A stretch of DNA of 64,000 bases from Mactra quadrangularis (Eukaryota; Mollusca; Bivalvia; Venerida; Mactridae), in contig CM046304.1 in assembly GCA_025267735.1 (NCBI GenBank), forward strand, positions 13,888,001-13,952,000, written 5' to 3'. Positions 11,815-24,760 of this stretch are shown in pieces (the stretch's first letter is position 1; each line of letters begins with the position of its first letter). The notes beneath the pieces are model-generated. The model had not been told where the DNA came from. It did no database searches and saw only the letters and a list, made by a program, of their open reading frames with translations. The position numbers were made by a program, and so were the translations under genes.

Positions 11815-12460
11815 ATGTACAAAATGGGTTGTCTGAAATGTACCATCAAACATGTACGAAATGTTCCATTCAAAATGTACGAAATGCTCCATTCAATATG
11901 TACGAAATGCTCCATTCAAAATGTACGAAATGTTCCATTCAAAATGTACGAAATGTTCCATTCAATATGTACGAAATGTTCCATTCAAAATGTACGAAAT
12001 GTTCCATTCAATATGTACGAAATGTTCCATTCAAAATGTACGAAATGCTCCATTCAATATGTACGAAATGTTCCATTCAAAATGTAAGAAATGTTCAATT
12101 CAAATTGTACGAAATAGACCTACCGAAATGTACTACCCATTATGAACGAAATATACCAATCGAAATTTACCATAAAAATTGTACGAAGTTGACCACCCAT
12201 AATGTACCATCCAAAATGTACGAAATGTAACGGTCGAAATTTACCATAAAAAGTGTTCTAAATTGACCAACTGAAATGTATCGTCCAAAATGTACGAAAT
12301 GTACCAATCGAAATTAACCGTAAAATTGTACGAAATATGCCAACCGAAATTAACCATCTAAAATGTATGAAATGTACAAAATGACTGAAGTGTACAACCC
12401 AAAATGTACGAAACGTACCAATCGAAGTTTACCGTAAAAATTGTACGAAATGAACCAATC
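11815..12460. repeat. Tandem repeat, 23-bp unit
   Basis: From about 11850 to 12110 near-perfect 23-bp units read 'aaaatgtacgaaatgttcca' plus 'ttc', with aat/aaa and gtt/gct variants partly alternating. Degenerate units continue to 12460. Because 23 is not a multiple of 3 and the unit lacks stops, three overlapping frames of 90-133 codons stay open. They are by-products, not genes. Confidence 0.92.
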
Positions 12461-12699
12461 AGTATCAATGCTTAAAGGTCTTAATCAAATTGTGCTGACA
12501 CATTAATGATTGTTTATTCATAAAAAATTTAAGTTTAGATTATTTCATAAAAATGTTAAGTTCAAATATTGTCATAGTAACATTTTAACTACGGATATGT
12601 ATGATACATTGTAGACACTCTCACGTTCTTAGCTTACAATAGGGTAAAATATCAAGCCAAAATTTATGATTCTAACATAACTAGAAATTTCTTGACACC

Positions 12700-12985
12700 G
12701 CAGATATTCGCTAAACGTCGCTAAACGTCGCTAAATGTCGCTAAACGTCGCAATAGTCAATTCTGACGCCAAATGTCGCAATCAGCGCTATACGGTGATA
12801 CGAGTATGTCGCAATCTTGGATACGTTAATGCCACAACGCTGACGCTTAACGTCGCACAAAAATCGACCTACCCTGAATGTCAGAACTTTGACGCTAAAC
12901 GCCGCACTTGGTCGGAAGGTATAGTATCGAACCGCAAATATTACACAGGAAAAATATGACTCCAAAGCAACCAATTAATAGTTTC
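12700..12985. repeat. Dispersed repeat with 'ACGTCGC' minisatellite, copy 2
   Basis: 'cgctaaacgtcgctaaacg' units and 'gacgctaaacgccgcac' are followed by 'agtatcgaaccgcaaat' and 'atgactccaaagcaacca', the same order as copy 1 at 8404. The 74-77 codon open frames across it are repeat by-products. Confidence 0.75.
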
Positions 12986-12989
12986 GAGA

Positions 12990-15270
12990 TTATCTTCGGT
13001 ACATTGTGTGTCTTCCTAATTTTTCTGTTTTTCTTCATTTTTTTAACCTAGCATTTATTGTTGTATCATGTAGATAACGCGTGGTTATAGCATTAGCCAA
13101 TTTCGCCACTTTTGTTTTTAAAGGTGACATAATGGTGCCAGTTTAAATGCCTTCAGCGACGTTAATTTAATTTTAAATTCGCACCTAAGACTAAATTTGT
13201 CGGTTTGTCTTTATTCAGCACAAAAACATAACTAAACACATTATCATACGTTAAGACACGAAGTTACAGCTCAAAGGCTAGAAAACAAACAGCATTATGT
13301 CTAAAAACAAATAGAATTTATTTACTAAAATGGTAACTAGAGCGTACTATTGTCTACTTATATGTATTAAAGTGTCAAAAGAAATGTTTCGAGTTACAAA
13401 TTAAAATATATTTGGTACAAGAACCGTCAGTAAGAAAACATCAGACGACTAATGCTTCAAGAAACGATCTGAGAAAAAACAGGTTCAATACATCACGATG
13501 CTCAACCAAGAGACGGAAGCATCTCGACAGTGTCCGCTGACAGTCGGTGATGTTCTACTGTCAAATACATGTAAAAGATTATTTAGTAACTTAACGTTAA
13601 CAACCCGCTTAAACAATAAAAAGATTCTCATCAAACAGACAAAAATACAAGCTAGACCCCCAAAGGCGCTTTTCACAAAAAATCTTGCGATAAAAATCAT
13701 CGTAAATCAAAAGCAAGAAACAATAATGATACCGTAATTTTTGGCCAATAAATTCCAAATATTGAATTATGTAAAATATTGCCTACTTTTGGATATCATA
13801 TCATAGCTATGTTTATAACTCTTCTGATTTTAAATTGCAAAATTATGAATTGGACTTACGATAACTTTTTTCGTAAGAATTTTTGTGAAAAGCGACCCGA
13901 AATCTTATTCTCTTTTTTTAGTTTAGTTTATACGAATAAATATAGCTCGATTGTGAAACAAGTTCCTATGTAACTTATATTAATCACTTTCGAGTCCGCT
14001 TACTGGTCAACCAGTACTAAGCAAGTAGGATGAAGTTTCTTGCCTAAGAAAGAGACGGTCACCATCGATTAACTTTTGTAACGTGACGTCATTAGGTTCG
14101 CACTTCCGGTACAGTCTAATCTCCAAGCTGTTTTGTTTGCTATTTATGAAAAGATCTTTGAACTATGAATGGATCTTTGATATTGAAGAGATGACATCGT
14201 CTGCAGATGACATTTGATTGTGAAAACTAAGTGAGCAATTAGTTTTCTATCAGTCCTCAGAACTTCGGGCCATTGTTCTGTCCCTAAACAATACGAACGG
14301 TTTCCAGAAAAAACTGGGTTAAAGATGTTAGTTGTCAATTGAGCTTTTTACGTATATTTGAGAGTAAAAAAATAACTTAAAACTACTAATTTCAACGTAG
14401 AAAAGCTTGATCTGAGCAATGTAGTGTAAAAAACATGTCAATTAGTTTTTATCTCCTATCATATGGGTATATGGAAAGGTATCATTAACCCCTCGAAGTC
14501 TACTTTGGTCGTTTCTTTCAAGAATAGAAAAACTGAAGTCTTAATGAATATATACATGCCTGTTTGAAAGAAAACCGTTAACAATTGATCATTCTATGGC
14601 CAATCAACACAAACTTTCCGAATATGTATTCGAGCATTCATTCTCATGCACCGACGGTAAACTAGGTGCGAGGATCTTTATAGCAATAGGGTTAGGAGAA
14701 AATAGAACGTCATGGCGTTGTTATGACGTCACCATGACAACAAATTTATATTTTATAACAACAAACTCAAATGGACGAAACCTTTACAGACTACTTAAAC
14801 TTTTCTGAAAAAAATCTCTTCTTTGCTTTTTGGTCTGTGTGGGTTGTCTGTTTTTTTGTACGGTTGTTGTTCCTGAAACGTTTGCTTAACCCTTTTACAA
14901 AACCCTTTAACAAAGAGAATTTCTCGTGACACAGTGAACAGCGAGAATTTCTTCCGCTTCTGAATAAATCTAACATCGTTTATGTTCTCATTTCAGTGCA
15001 TGAAAACTTCTTAATGACTGAATACATGTTCATTAAGTGTGACTGACAGGCATTTTCCGATTGTACTTCATTAGGCTTATAAAATGCTCATTTGATTCTA
15101 CATTCAGTGTTTTTACAGTAGTAAAATTAATGCAATAACAGGAATCCGAAGCATGAAAACCAATCCGCCAATAGTACATTATCATGCAATGACTTTAGTG
15201 CTTCTTGAGATGGTCGTATTTTTATAAGATTGCGTACTATCTGATTTTATTATGGAATTTAACATGATTT
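12990..15270. other. No gene supported
   Basis: Short frames at 13498-13737 and 14596-14808 match nothing I recognise and lack splice context. CRE palindromes lie at 14094 and 14724. Confidence 0.5.
14094..14110. promoter_or_regulatory. CRE plus ETS-like composite site
   Basis: TGACGTCA at 14094-14101 is followed within a few bases by GCACTTCCGG, an ETS core on the reverse strand. An ATG at 14147 opens a 23-codon frame only. Promoter activity is a guess. Confidence 0.25.
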
Positions 15271-15272
15271 TG

Positions 15273-15632
15273 CAGGGGTGAGGAATTCCATGTTTTTCCA
15301 TTTGTCTTCGGAAAAGAGATATCTTGAAATATACATGCCCGGGGTCAAAATCCACTTGTCCAGAAGTTCAATATTCAAAAAGACAAATTGAGAATTATGA
15401 TATTAAAAACATACTATACGTGATAATTTATACAATGTGACATGTAATTGATATTATAATACAATGCAAGTTAATGTTAAATTTGACCATAACATTTAGA
15501 CATTTACATTATTTAGTATTTTTACTGCCAAAATATCACTTGTCCGCGGAAAAGTGGAATCGATTTATTTACTTGTCTGCAGACACAAATGTTCGAGTTG
15601 GACAAGTCGGGCATAGGAATTCCACCCGCCTG
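15273..15632. mobile_element. MITE with CAGGGGTG-type ends, about 360 bp
   Basis: The left end CAGGGGTGAGGAATTCC pairs with the right end GGAATTCCACCCGCCTG as an imperfect inverted repeat. The interior repeats 'acttgtcc'-type motifs. A diverged right-end relative is at about 51530-51612 (agattatttacttgttt, ggaattcc, then cctctg). Flanks show no clean 8-bp duplication. hAT membership is inferred from the ends only. Confidence 0.55.
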
Positions 15633-15639
15633 TTTTTGT

Positions 15640-18600
15640 ACGTTTTTGATATCAAAATAAGAAGAGGAATAGTTTCAGGAACAAATGCCTATTTAGCACT
15701 ATATCATTTGATTAAAGAATATATCACCTGACATTGAATTCATTATACACTGTACTCACTATATAATGCACTTAACATAATAGCAGTTTATTAGAACATA
15801 AGAGATCTCAGATTTGTATATTTTCTCCAAACGAGGCAAGAACATGTTCCCATTCATAGTTTATTATATTAGTAATTGACTTTAAAGATGATAGTGAATT
15901 GTGTTCATTCGCCACATAAATTAACTTGGGACTGAATTTCATTTGATGTTCTAGCAACTATGAGTCAGTACTATACAATTGGTGATAAAATGGACGTTCA
16001 ATTTAAGAATCTCGAATTTGTGATATTGCGAATAAGCTATCAATATGCTTTTTGTTGAATGAAAATGTTTGTTTAGTGTAAATAGCAAATTCTATGTTAA
16101 ATGATACATTCCATATACAAATTATATTGTGTCCATTACATAGGTAAAATAACACTTGATTTGAAATATTCCAGATCTGAGCCAGGGACAGTAGTTTTTA
16201 GAATGCAATTTAACAAGTACGACCAAAATAAACGTAAGTTCAGACTGTAAAACTTTTTTTTGGCCATCATACACAAACTATCCTGATTTGCAAAAGAGCG
16301 TTCAGCCACCCCTGGCGTTTAGCAGCAATACAAACACTGAGCACTATATTTTGTTATATGCAACATCCAGTTTGAATTGTCAATCACTGATTGTATATTT
16401 TTGAAGCGTCATACAAAAAGTAATAAGAGTTGAAAACCAAAGGTGGACGAAACGGTTGGATCCGCCAAAGACACAGTACATGTATAAATGGCTCGGTACC
16501 GTACTAACTGTCTGTGTTCTAAACCAAAATCGTTAACAGTCAGAAGAAAGTGCCAGCACAAATCTACATCGTTAAATTATGTTCTCAAATTTATAAGGCG
16601 TACCGATCGTACATAACGAAAGTTTACCGATTGTTCTAACGCTAGTTGTATAAAGGGAATCAATCAGTTTTGCGTATACTTGATAAGTCGCAATAAGAAA
16701 TTGTAAAATAAAATCTCACCATAATGTTATAATTAACTATAGTACGATTCTGCAACGACGAAATCCGTCTTAGATAATTCAGGTTCCTGGCATGTATTGT
16801 TTTCTTAACGTTCAGTATTAAGCATATAAATCAAAATAAAACTCACATCACCCCGCGAAGAATTACTTGCTCATAAAAGAAATAAACTTAATGTGAATAA
16901 TAATTGAATCCAATAATTGTAAATAAGAGAGATATTGAATACTACTTATTCAGGCAACTACTAGTTATTTCCTTGTATAACATGATAAAATTTGATGGTA
17001 AGTTATACTCGAAAAACTGCCAAAATAATATTTCATAATTGAGTAAAATGCGTGTATTGTATGACTTAATAATAATATGACAGAAAATACTAAATAACGA
17101 ATAATCGAAAAAAAAATTGAATAGTCGAATTAAATTATTCAATAATTAAATAAAATTAACCATTTCTAATAAAAGAATAAAGTTGAATAATCGCACAAAA
17201 ATATTATTGAATGATAGAAAACATAATTAAAAAATGCTCACCTTTCGTCGTCCATATTTAAATCAGTAGGAAAACCGGAGCTTCTTTTTGATGGAAGATT
17301 AATTTCATGTGAAATTGATAATACTGTGTTTATAAAAAATAAAAAACATATTGAAATAATCGTACAGTGAGCCGATGTATACATTTTCATTTTTGTCCAA
17401 ATCGTTCCTCCTTCTGTTGCTTTCGTTTTCTTTAATAGTTTACCCCTTAGCGTTCTGTTTTGCGTACGTTCGGCGTTTTCTAAATTTCGTTGATATTAAA
17501 CGCAGCTTATAAGTTATTCAAGTTATTAGTATTTTATGTTGAAGAAAATTTTGATACAGTCGAACTTGCTTTTTTATAATTTCCTTTAGAAAGAGTAACA
17601 GTCACTTTATAATAGTTTTTTCGTCGTCAATCCAAAAGCCAATGTTAGCACCATAAACGATAATTCCGTGTAATCGAAATAATGAAAAACTGGAGAGAAG
17701 TTGAGTGCTGCTCGATAGTGTATGAGGAAAACAATGCGATCACAAGGAGCTTTATATTGCCATCATTACCAGGGTAATTATTTATGACATGGAACTCGTC
17801 TCCGATGCTAAAGGTCAAAATTGGTGTGACGTCACGATGATGTTGATTTAATGAGACACCGGGGAAAATTGGCGGGCGGTTGAGTCTAATGTATATACGA
17901 ATACAATTGAACATCGTTATAATCTCAGGCATTTGTGAAAACCTCGTCTAGTCGACCACATACATCCACATTTTGCAGTGGATGTATCGACTTAACTAAA
18001 TTAGTCGGCTCGGCTTGATGATAAAGTGATAAACGATCACAACGAAGAGCTGATTTATCGACAGTTTTTGACAAGTTGTGGATAATACCGTCAAATCATA
18101 AGTGAAGTTATGAAAAATCTGTCAGAACACAGACTTTCAACTCTTATATTGAATTTATATAACATATTTTACTTGCAGGGTGATAGATAGACGTGGCCTG
18201 TGGTCTGATGGAAAATTCTGCTAAATTAGGAATAAAAATTGTGGTACAGAGTATAAATTGCTAGATTCTATTTCCTTGATTTTTAAAAACTTATTTGGAT
18301 CTGGTCGAATTAAAGGTCTATGCCAATACTTAGCCAGTCCTTAGAACGCAATGAAAATAGACATTTATTAGACAAATTTTATTTCAAACGCCTCTAATGG
18401 AAAATATCTTTCAATAAATGAACGTACGCTTTCATATGCTCATGCAAAATCACACGAATACATACAAAATTAATAGCATTGCAAAGGTAAATTATTAAGG
18501 AAAAGCACTCAACGACCTTAGGGGGCTGAAGTAACAAGGACACGATGACAAGAATGAAAATATAAAAGGTATTGCTATGTGACGTCACTGTCTATGTATT

Positions 18601-18940
18601 AAAGTTCAAACGATCAAGACCCGTAAATGGAGACCCTCAGATCAAATGCATGGCTAATGTAGTGGGTGATAAATTGTCTGGTAGATAATTATTAAAATAT
18701 TTGCACTAAACTGTAACAATTTTATTTCTAACAAAATGTTGAGCTACGGTATAAAATTCATGATGAATTCAGTCTACGCCCTGCTATGTTGAAATGGATC
18801 ATTATTGGATTATATCTACAACCAAGGGACAATATACAGTGCCATCTAAATGTCTTTGGGGAAAAATACCCTTTTTAGGACAAATAGTTTCTCACCTACC
18901 TATGAAAAAAGCAGAAAACACTCATCAGACCTAAAACAAG
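15640..18940. other. No gene recognised
   Basis: AT-rich. CRE palindromes at 17827 and 18580 and a small hairpin (acatccac / gtggatgt) near 17965 are the only features noted. Confidence 0.55.
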
Positions 18941-18946
18941 TTTTCT

Positions 18947-19033
18947 CGGGTTGAGTTGTCTTAGGGTTGAGTTGTCCCGAACCTAACGTTACGGAACGTT
19001 TCGGAACGTTTAGGGTAATTGAACACGCTGCTG
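18947..19033. mobile_element. Right-end fragment of the 21,497-type MITE
   Basis: 'gggttgagttgtc' repeats followed by 'cgaacctaacgttacgg', 'ggaacgtt' and 'agggtaattgaacacgctg' match the right half of the 21497 element. The left half is absent. A SINE copy follows immediately. Confidence 0.65.
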
Positions 19034-19310
19034 GAATAAGCGCTAATAATGGTAATAAGGGGGTACGGGATCGAATCCCACCGAGGAGGTTATGCCTGCC
19101 ATAAAAGTTTAACAATTATGTCAATTTTCCTCTGTTTGTAAGGTACGTGTATATGGAGAAGTATTCTGTCTTGTGAAAGGGTATGTAAGTACTGGTTATA
19201 GACAATGGTTCAGGAAAGTTAGATTAGGTGTGTTGGACGCTGTAAAATAACCTAATAACTTGTGTGGACACTGCGTCAAACCCAGTATAAATAAATAAAA
19301 ATAAATACAT
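19034..19310 (+). mobile_element. tRNA-derived SINE, 5'-damaged copy
   Basis: Retains the B-box region 'gggatcgaatcccacc', the body 'gtaagtactggttatagaca' and 'caggaaagttagattaggt', and the tail 'aaataaataaaaataaat'. It is close to the 7561 copy, but the head is truncated where it abuts the MITE fragment at 18947-19033. Confidence 0.85.
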
Positions 19311-19319
19311 TCTAATGGT

Positions 19320-21490
19320 ATAATAACTTGCTACATTCATGATTCAGTTTTTACTGTCCAGTGGCTTTTAGGGGACACTGTACCAACAGCCACGGTAACA
19401 ATTTATTGTAGAGACGGGACAAAAGAAAAGAACACAAAAACAGCATGTTTGAAATTATTTTCTAGTGACTGCCACGGTTCATGACAGTCACATTTGAAGC
19501 AAGCATGCATTTATGCCCTGTTAACAACCATTATTTAAGGTTACGTGCGTTGGTTTCATGATGCGTTTATTAGTAAGAATAACTTTCATTGCAAACATTT
19601 ATGGCCACATCGCAGTGAACGCTAATTATAAAATGTCTGAACAAAATCGTGTAAGCGTAGATAAACAGACCTTATACAATACTACAGACATATTTGGGTG
19701 ATGTTATACTCGAATACAGTGGGCGTAATGTGTTTCAGAGGCAAAAGACTTACTTTCACTAAATCAACCTTAATTGGTATGGGAGAAGAGACGCGTGCAT
19801 CACTTTGATTAGCGCAAATCTATTCTTTATCAGAAGGCATCGTACGTAGCCAAAATCCGCTCCCATATTTTATGGCAAATTCGTGATAACAGCACTTTAT
19901 GTTTTCTTAATAGACTGTATAACTTATTAGCCGAATGTGGTATCCAAAGCTCATTTCGTTTATTCATCTTGTACCATAATTTAACAGACATGTATATGCT
20001 ACTTACCAAAACGCTTATTTTCTACGCACTATCACTTAAACGACCAACGGTTTCACATAATTAAGCGGCCATCTTGGACGCCATCTTGGAGTTCTGGATA
20101 TCAACGTACAGGAGAGGAGCAGGCCCCGGTTTCACGAAAAAATAATTCAACTTTGTACTCAAACTCATTTATTTATTTTTTATATTTATTCTTATATTGA
20201 TCTTCTTGCAAACAAGCTTATAAAAACTATTGCTTGTAGTATTAGGAACATACTCTTTTCTATGAGAATAACATTCAATGAACGGTTGAGATATTTCAGT
20301 TATGGTCTGTGATTGTTCTTCTTCATAGCATTAATCTTAAAGTCAAAAGACTCGAACTCAGAAATGTCGATTTTTTCGGTTTGGTCGAATAATTCCTATT
20401 CTATCTTTTAGAATAAAAACTTTGCTTCAGTGATCACCAATGTTAAATTGCAAAGGACATAAAACTACTTAAAGCGTGATTAACAATATAATGCTCAAAT
20501 TGATCGGGAACCTGTAAATTGGCTGTGAACGTGGTACCAGAGTGTGGTCTAATTGGTAATTTGATCTTCTCAAACGCACTTGTCCGCGACCTATTCATAT
20601 GGCATAATCACAACAACTTAAACGTGACCACCCTGGCGTGTATAGTAAACCTGTTGTTCTCAAAGACACCCAGACTCCACACAGCAGTTACGTCAAGCGT
20701 TATTCATTCAATAAAAGAAAATAACCGCTGCTTGAAGTTTGAAAGAACGCCAACAATAACATGAATGATAAAGTTTACAAATACAACATTGAGTATGTGT
20801 ATGAAACGTTTGTGTTTCCGTGTAGCTCTACCGTCCATGCAGTCTCATTGATAGCTAGTGTTGTAGACTTTTGATTTCATTCCTTTTCTGTATCGTAACA
20901 CTAGTATTCTTATCTCTGGTTGGAGCATAATTGGCTTTTGAAAAAAACTTAAATTATACATGCGTGTTTGTATTCCACAAAGTGACAGTAGAGCGCGTAC
21001 AAAAAAAACACTGTTTATGTAAACAATACAATGAACTAATCCACTGCTGGAGATGCTCAGGATGACAATAAAATATATATGTTTGATAGGTTTTTATGAG
21101 TTTCTTGTTGGTGTAATGGTATCATTACTAGCATGATTGAGACTAATGGGTGGTGGTTTATCCGCCGCACTAACTTTGTAAAAATGAACAAGACAACTTT
21201 TATTTTCACTACTGCCAACCTTGGTTCATTTTTAGTTCAATTTAGTCAATCATGCTACTGGAAATTGATTAATATAAGTTGTAAGAACTGGTTTCACAAT
21301 CGGGCTAAAATAAATTAGTATAACGATCTCTGAGATATATTTTGGTGAAATGGAGAAATTTATATTTTGGGGCAAGTTTCCTTATAGTAAAAGTCAAGTA
21401 AATATGATATGAAATTGGCCACAATGCTCATAAAATTGGTATGAAATTCATGACTTTAACTACACGTATTAAGAAGTACATGTATGTTAT
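19320..21490. other. No gene recognised
   Basis: Two CCATCTTGG (YY1-like) motifs sit 13 bases apart near 20070-20092. A TTG-initiated frame at 20519-20764 has no known motif. Otherwise featureless apart from the repeat arm at 20132. Confidence 0.5.
20132..20175. mobile_element. Single-arm copy of the 43,432 repeat
   Basis: 'ggccccggtttcacg' then 'caactttgtactcaaactca' matches the left arm of the element at 43432. No matching second arm was found nearby, so it is a fragment or a truncated copy. Confidence 0.5.
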
Positions 21491-21496
21491 GTGTAT

Positions 21497-21723
21497 CAGT
21501 AGCGTGTTCAGTAACGGCTGTTAGCGAACGTTACAGATACGGGACAACTCAACCCGTAGACAACTCAACCCATGGATAACTCAACCCAAAGTTAGGACAG
21601 CTCAAACCGTTAGTGAGTTATTGAGTTTTAACGGGTTGAGCTGTCTTTAGAAAGGGATGGGTTGTCCCGAACCTAACGTTACGGACCGTTTTGGAACGTT
21701 CAGGGTAATTGAACACGCTGCTG
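21497..21723. mobile_element. MITE with CAGYAGCGTGTTCA ends, 227 bp
   Basis: The left end CAGTAGCGTGTTCA and the right end TGAACACGCTGCTG are inverted with one mismatch. The interior carries repeated 'gacaactcaaccc' units on one side and 'gggttgagctgtc'/'gggttgtccc' on the other, forming an inner inverted repeat. It shares the 'ggaacgtt..agggtaattgaaca' end with the 8918 element. Confidence 0.7.
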
Positions 21724-22489
21724 TCATGAGGTGGTTTGAATGTAATTAATTGATGCCAGATCTCGTTAAGGTCAATTAACCAATACGGTATAGACATAAT
21801 ACATTTCGTCTAGAACACTAAGGTTTTCCCATTTGTTAGATGAAAACAATGTAATTAAGAGATCCAAGAGTGATCACCTAGGTAAACCTAGAGAAAAACT
21901 TTAACTGTCAATAAAAGCTATAATCATGGAGAACTTTATTTAGGAAGTCTATTTATATCTGTGACAAATGAATTAAAGAAGTATCCTCGATAAATCAATG
22001 ACTAACTTCATGTATCTTAATGAAACGTAGTAACAATGAGATGGATCAGGGCTAGTCTCTACAGTGCTTTTGACTCGAAACCATGCCTTCCGCCTATCAA
22101 TCCGGTATAATAACTTAATATTATTTAAATCTGCAATGTATCTAATAACATGGAATTCACTATACTTACTATGCAATCTCTTTTATTCAACATAAAAACA
22201 TATAGACATTTTCATCAGTAGTATTAATTCAACTAGATTTTAAGTTGAACACCCATTTAATAATCGTTTTGTTTTTAAATTGTAACAATTAAGTATTATA
22301 AAATAGATTTAAAAGAGTAGAATAACGGCGCACTAAGGTCGCGAAAACTGGTTACGTCAGATCATCGGACTAAAATGTTGACCCGAACATTCGGAAGTAT
22401 CAGGATGTCTGATCCGGGTATCCGGGTGAAAACATTCACTACAGTCTTCATTTTCCAATAACAAATGTAATGAATTGCGGATGTGAATA

Positions 22490-22690
22490 AATTTGGGGTT
22501 TCCCCTGCGGTAAGAACAAACTTTCACCGTCACAATGAAAATATGTGTACAAAAAGAAAAAGGATTTAATTCGTATCTCGTGCTTTTCAGCAATAAAATG
22601 TTAAGAACTGTGATTGTACCGCCTGCGCACGGATGGAGAACCCAATAAATTGGAGTTCCGGATGTACAAATAGTCTATGGGCATTGTTCT
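22490..22690. repeat. Dispersed repeat, pair with 36745-36915
   Basis: 'tttcccctgcggtaagaaca', 'aactttcaccgtcacaatg', 'ctcgtgcttttcagcaa' and 'aattggagttccggatg' recur in the same order at 36745-36915. Confidence 0.65.
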
Positions 22691-23104
22691 TTTGCCTTAT
22701 AAGCAAAAGTTGAAAATCTGATACCTCACATACTAAAGAACTCACGTTATGCAATTGTGATGACCAATCGAGATTGTACACAGCGAGTATAGTGAATTCC
22801 ATGTTATATTATTCATTTCATATTCAAATGATATGGTGTTGGATGTATTTTACATAAGACTGGGAATTTCTTTGTACGTAAAAAGAATAAAGTGTATATC
22901 GTGCCATCAGCAATCGTTCACAGTCTGTTTTGCAGACATTTAAAACTAGACAGTCGTTTTATTTGATGGATTTCCCCAAAGGAATCATCTGTATTTGTAT
23001 ACGGCTTGCCTATCATTTGATTCAATACAAACGATTCTGTCGGATACATTCGATGGTGATAATGACATTGGATGTTCAATAGACACTTTAGAGGTCCGGT
23101 TAAA

Positions 23105-23260
23105 ATTGTTCAATTTTATTCTACTATCAGTGACACCAACATGAGCTCCGCTGATTCAAATATGTTTTTTATCGACAGTGAGTACAGAAATACTGTAGTG
23201 AATATTTAAATCAGCGGAGTTAATGTATGTGCCACTCACAGCTGAATAGAATCGAACAAT
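23105..23260. repeat. Imperfect inverted repeat of about 156 bp
   Basis: 'attgttcaattttattc' at the left pairs with 'gaatagaatcgaacaat' at the right. 'gctccgctgattcaaat' pairs with 'atttaaatcagcggagt'. A related pair ('ccccgctgctttaaata' and 'ataaatcagcgggact') lies at 3641-3797, so this is a dispersed family. Confidence 0.6.
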
Positions 23261-23324
23261 AATTACTTTTTACAGGGTTTAAGGCCATGTCAACATAAAT
23301 TCAAGCCATTTTACTGCGGTCAGC

Positions 23325-23425
23325 GAAAGTAAACTTGCTTTCCCGGATGGGATTCGAATCCGTATCTTCTTAGGAAACTAGTTTCGATACCCTAATGCGC
23401 TAGCAATCAAGCTATGGACCAGGGT
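23325..23425 (-). mobile_element. tRNA-like SINE head, degraded
   Basis: Reverse strand. The A-box-like TAGCTTGATTGCTAGCGCA and the B-box GGATTCGAATCCC sit at roughly tRNA spacing. Stems are imperfect, so this is a SINE remnant rather than a gene. Confidence 0.5.
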
Positions 23426-24760
23426 AATTACCTAAACATGAAAATACATTAAAATAAATCTACGTTTTAAAGTTGAGACAAATTGTACGAAGTCATTTAA
23501 ATTTGAATGAAGGCAGAACTAAGACACCATATTTTTTTATAATGGGAAATTAAAGTAAAAAAATAACGCCTGAGTAAATAACGTACCGGTTCTTGGTACA
23601 TGAAAATGGTGATGAAATATAATATAATTACCAAAAATATATAAATAATAATTATCTTACGCCTATTACCATCATATCATAAAGTATGAAACAATATTCC
23701 AACCTGTACTCGGTTGCCATAGGCAACAATTTCTAATGATATTTATTTTACGACATCGTATGACATTTTGGGGTAATTATCTAGCAAGGCTCGTAAAAAT
23801 GGAATGACAACAGTACTCGTGATGCCTCACAAAGATCGTACGTTCATCTCAGTAGTTTTTTCATACCGCGAATATCTTACGACTAAACCCGTCGTAAATT
23901 TATTGAAGGTTTAAAGATCTACTATAATTGACACAGGGCATATAGAAGGTATACAATATTTGCTGTAATGAACGACTATTTAGAATCGATTGAAAAAATG
24001 GTATTGTAAATTTTACATACATGGGTGCCGTTTCATCAACGTTTTCGAAAAAAATGCTTAAGTTACGATAATACTATAAGATACGTCAGTCGTTGAGAAT
24101 TTCTTAAATCGTTTCATGAACGTTATCGTAACATTTTTCTTATATTTTTGCGTAAAGCGCGACTTTACCAGTCAAATGACGTCATGTTGGCAATTCTGCA
24201 ATTTTTGCAGAAAAAATGAATGATAAAAAGTTGAAGGCTAACACTTGTATCCATGTGTCATTTGTTTCTGCGCAATAAGCAGCAAATATTTGTATAACAT
24301 TTGATTCCGAAGAAAAGGCTTGCAATGCCGCTTTAATGTCGGCCATTGCCCGAAAATCGACTGTGATGCAACGAAAATTGCCCAGGATTTTTAAGTTCAT
24401 GACTCAGACCTAAGTTTATGTTTGTTCCCCACCCTACCATCCCCATAAAGAGTGTGGACTTCAGTCCGTCGCTCATTACTAACTCAGGGAAATTTCTTTG
24501 TCAAGTGTAAAATAACTTGAGGCACTTTTGGCAGGTTAACTTTGTTTATACTCATTATATTACGTAAATCATCTATCATTATGAATAATGAAACATTTTG
24601 AAGGACAAATGATTGTTTTAACACTTTAGATAATTTGCTCTGCTCTGTATGACAGATGTCCTGAAAAATCGCTAATTTAAGATGATAATCTCTATTTTAC
24701 CAAATGTGTAGGCCATGCCAAATTGGAATTTTGTTAAGCGTCAACTCAAGTTTGACAAAC

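Noticed and set aside
11829..12230. 133-codon open frame (and two overlapping frames)
   Set aside because: Entirely made of 23-bp tandem units without stop codons; not a protein gene.
13498..13737. 79-codon frame 'MLNQETEASRQCPLTVGDVL'
   Set aside because: Considered as a possible exon; no splice sites in phase and an equally long antisense frame, so treated as chance.
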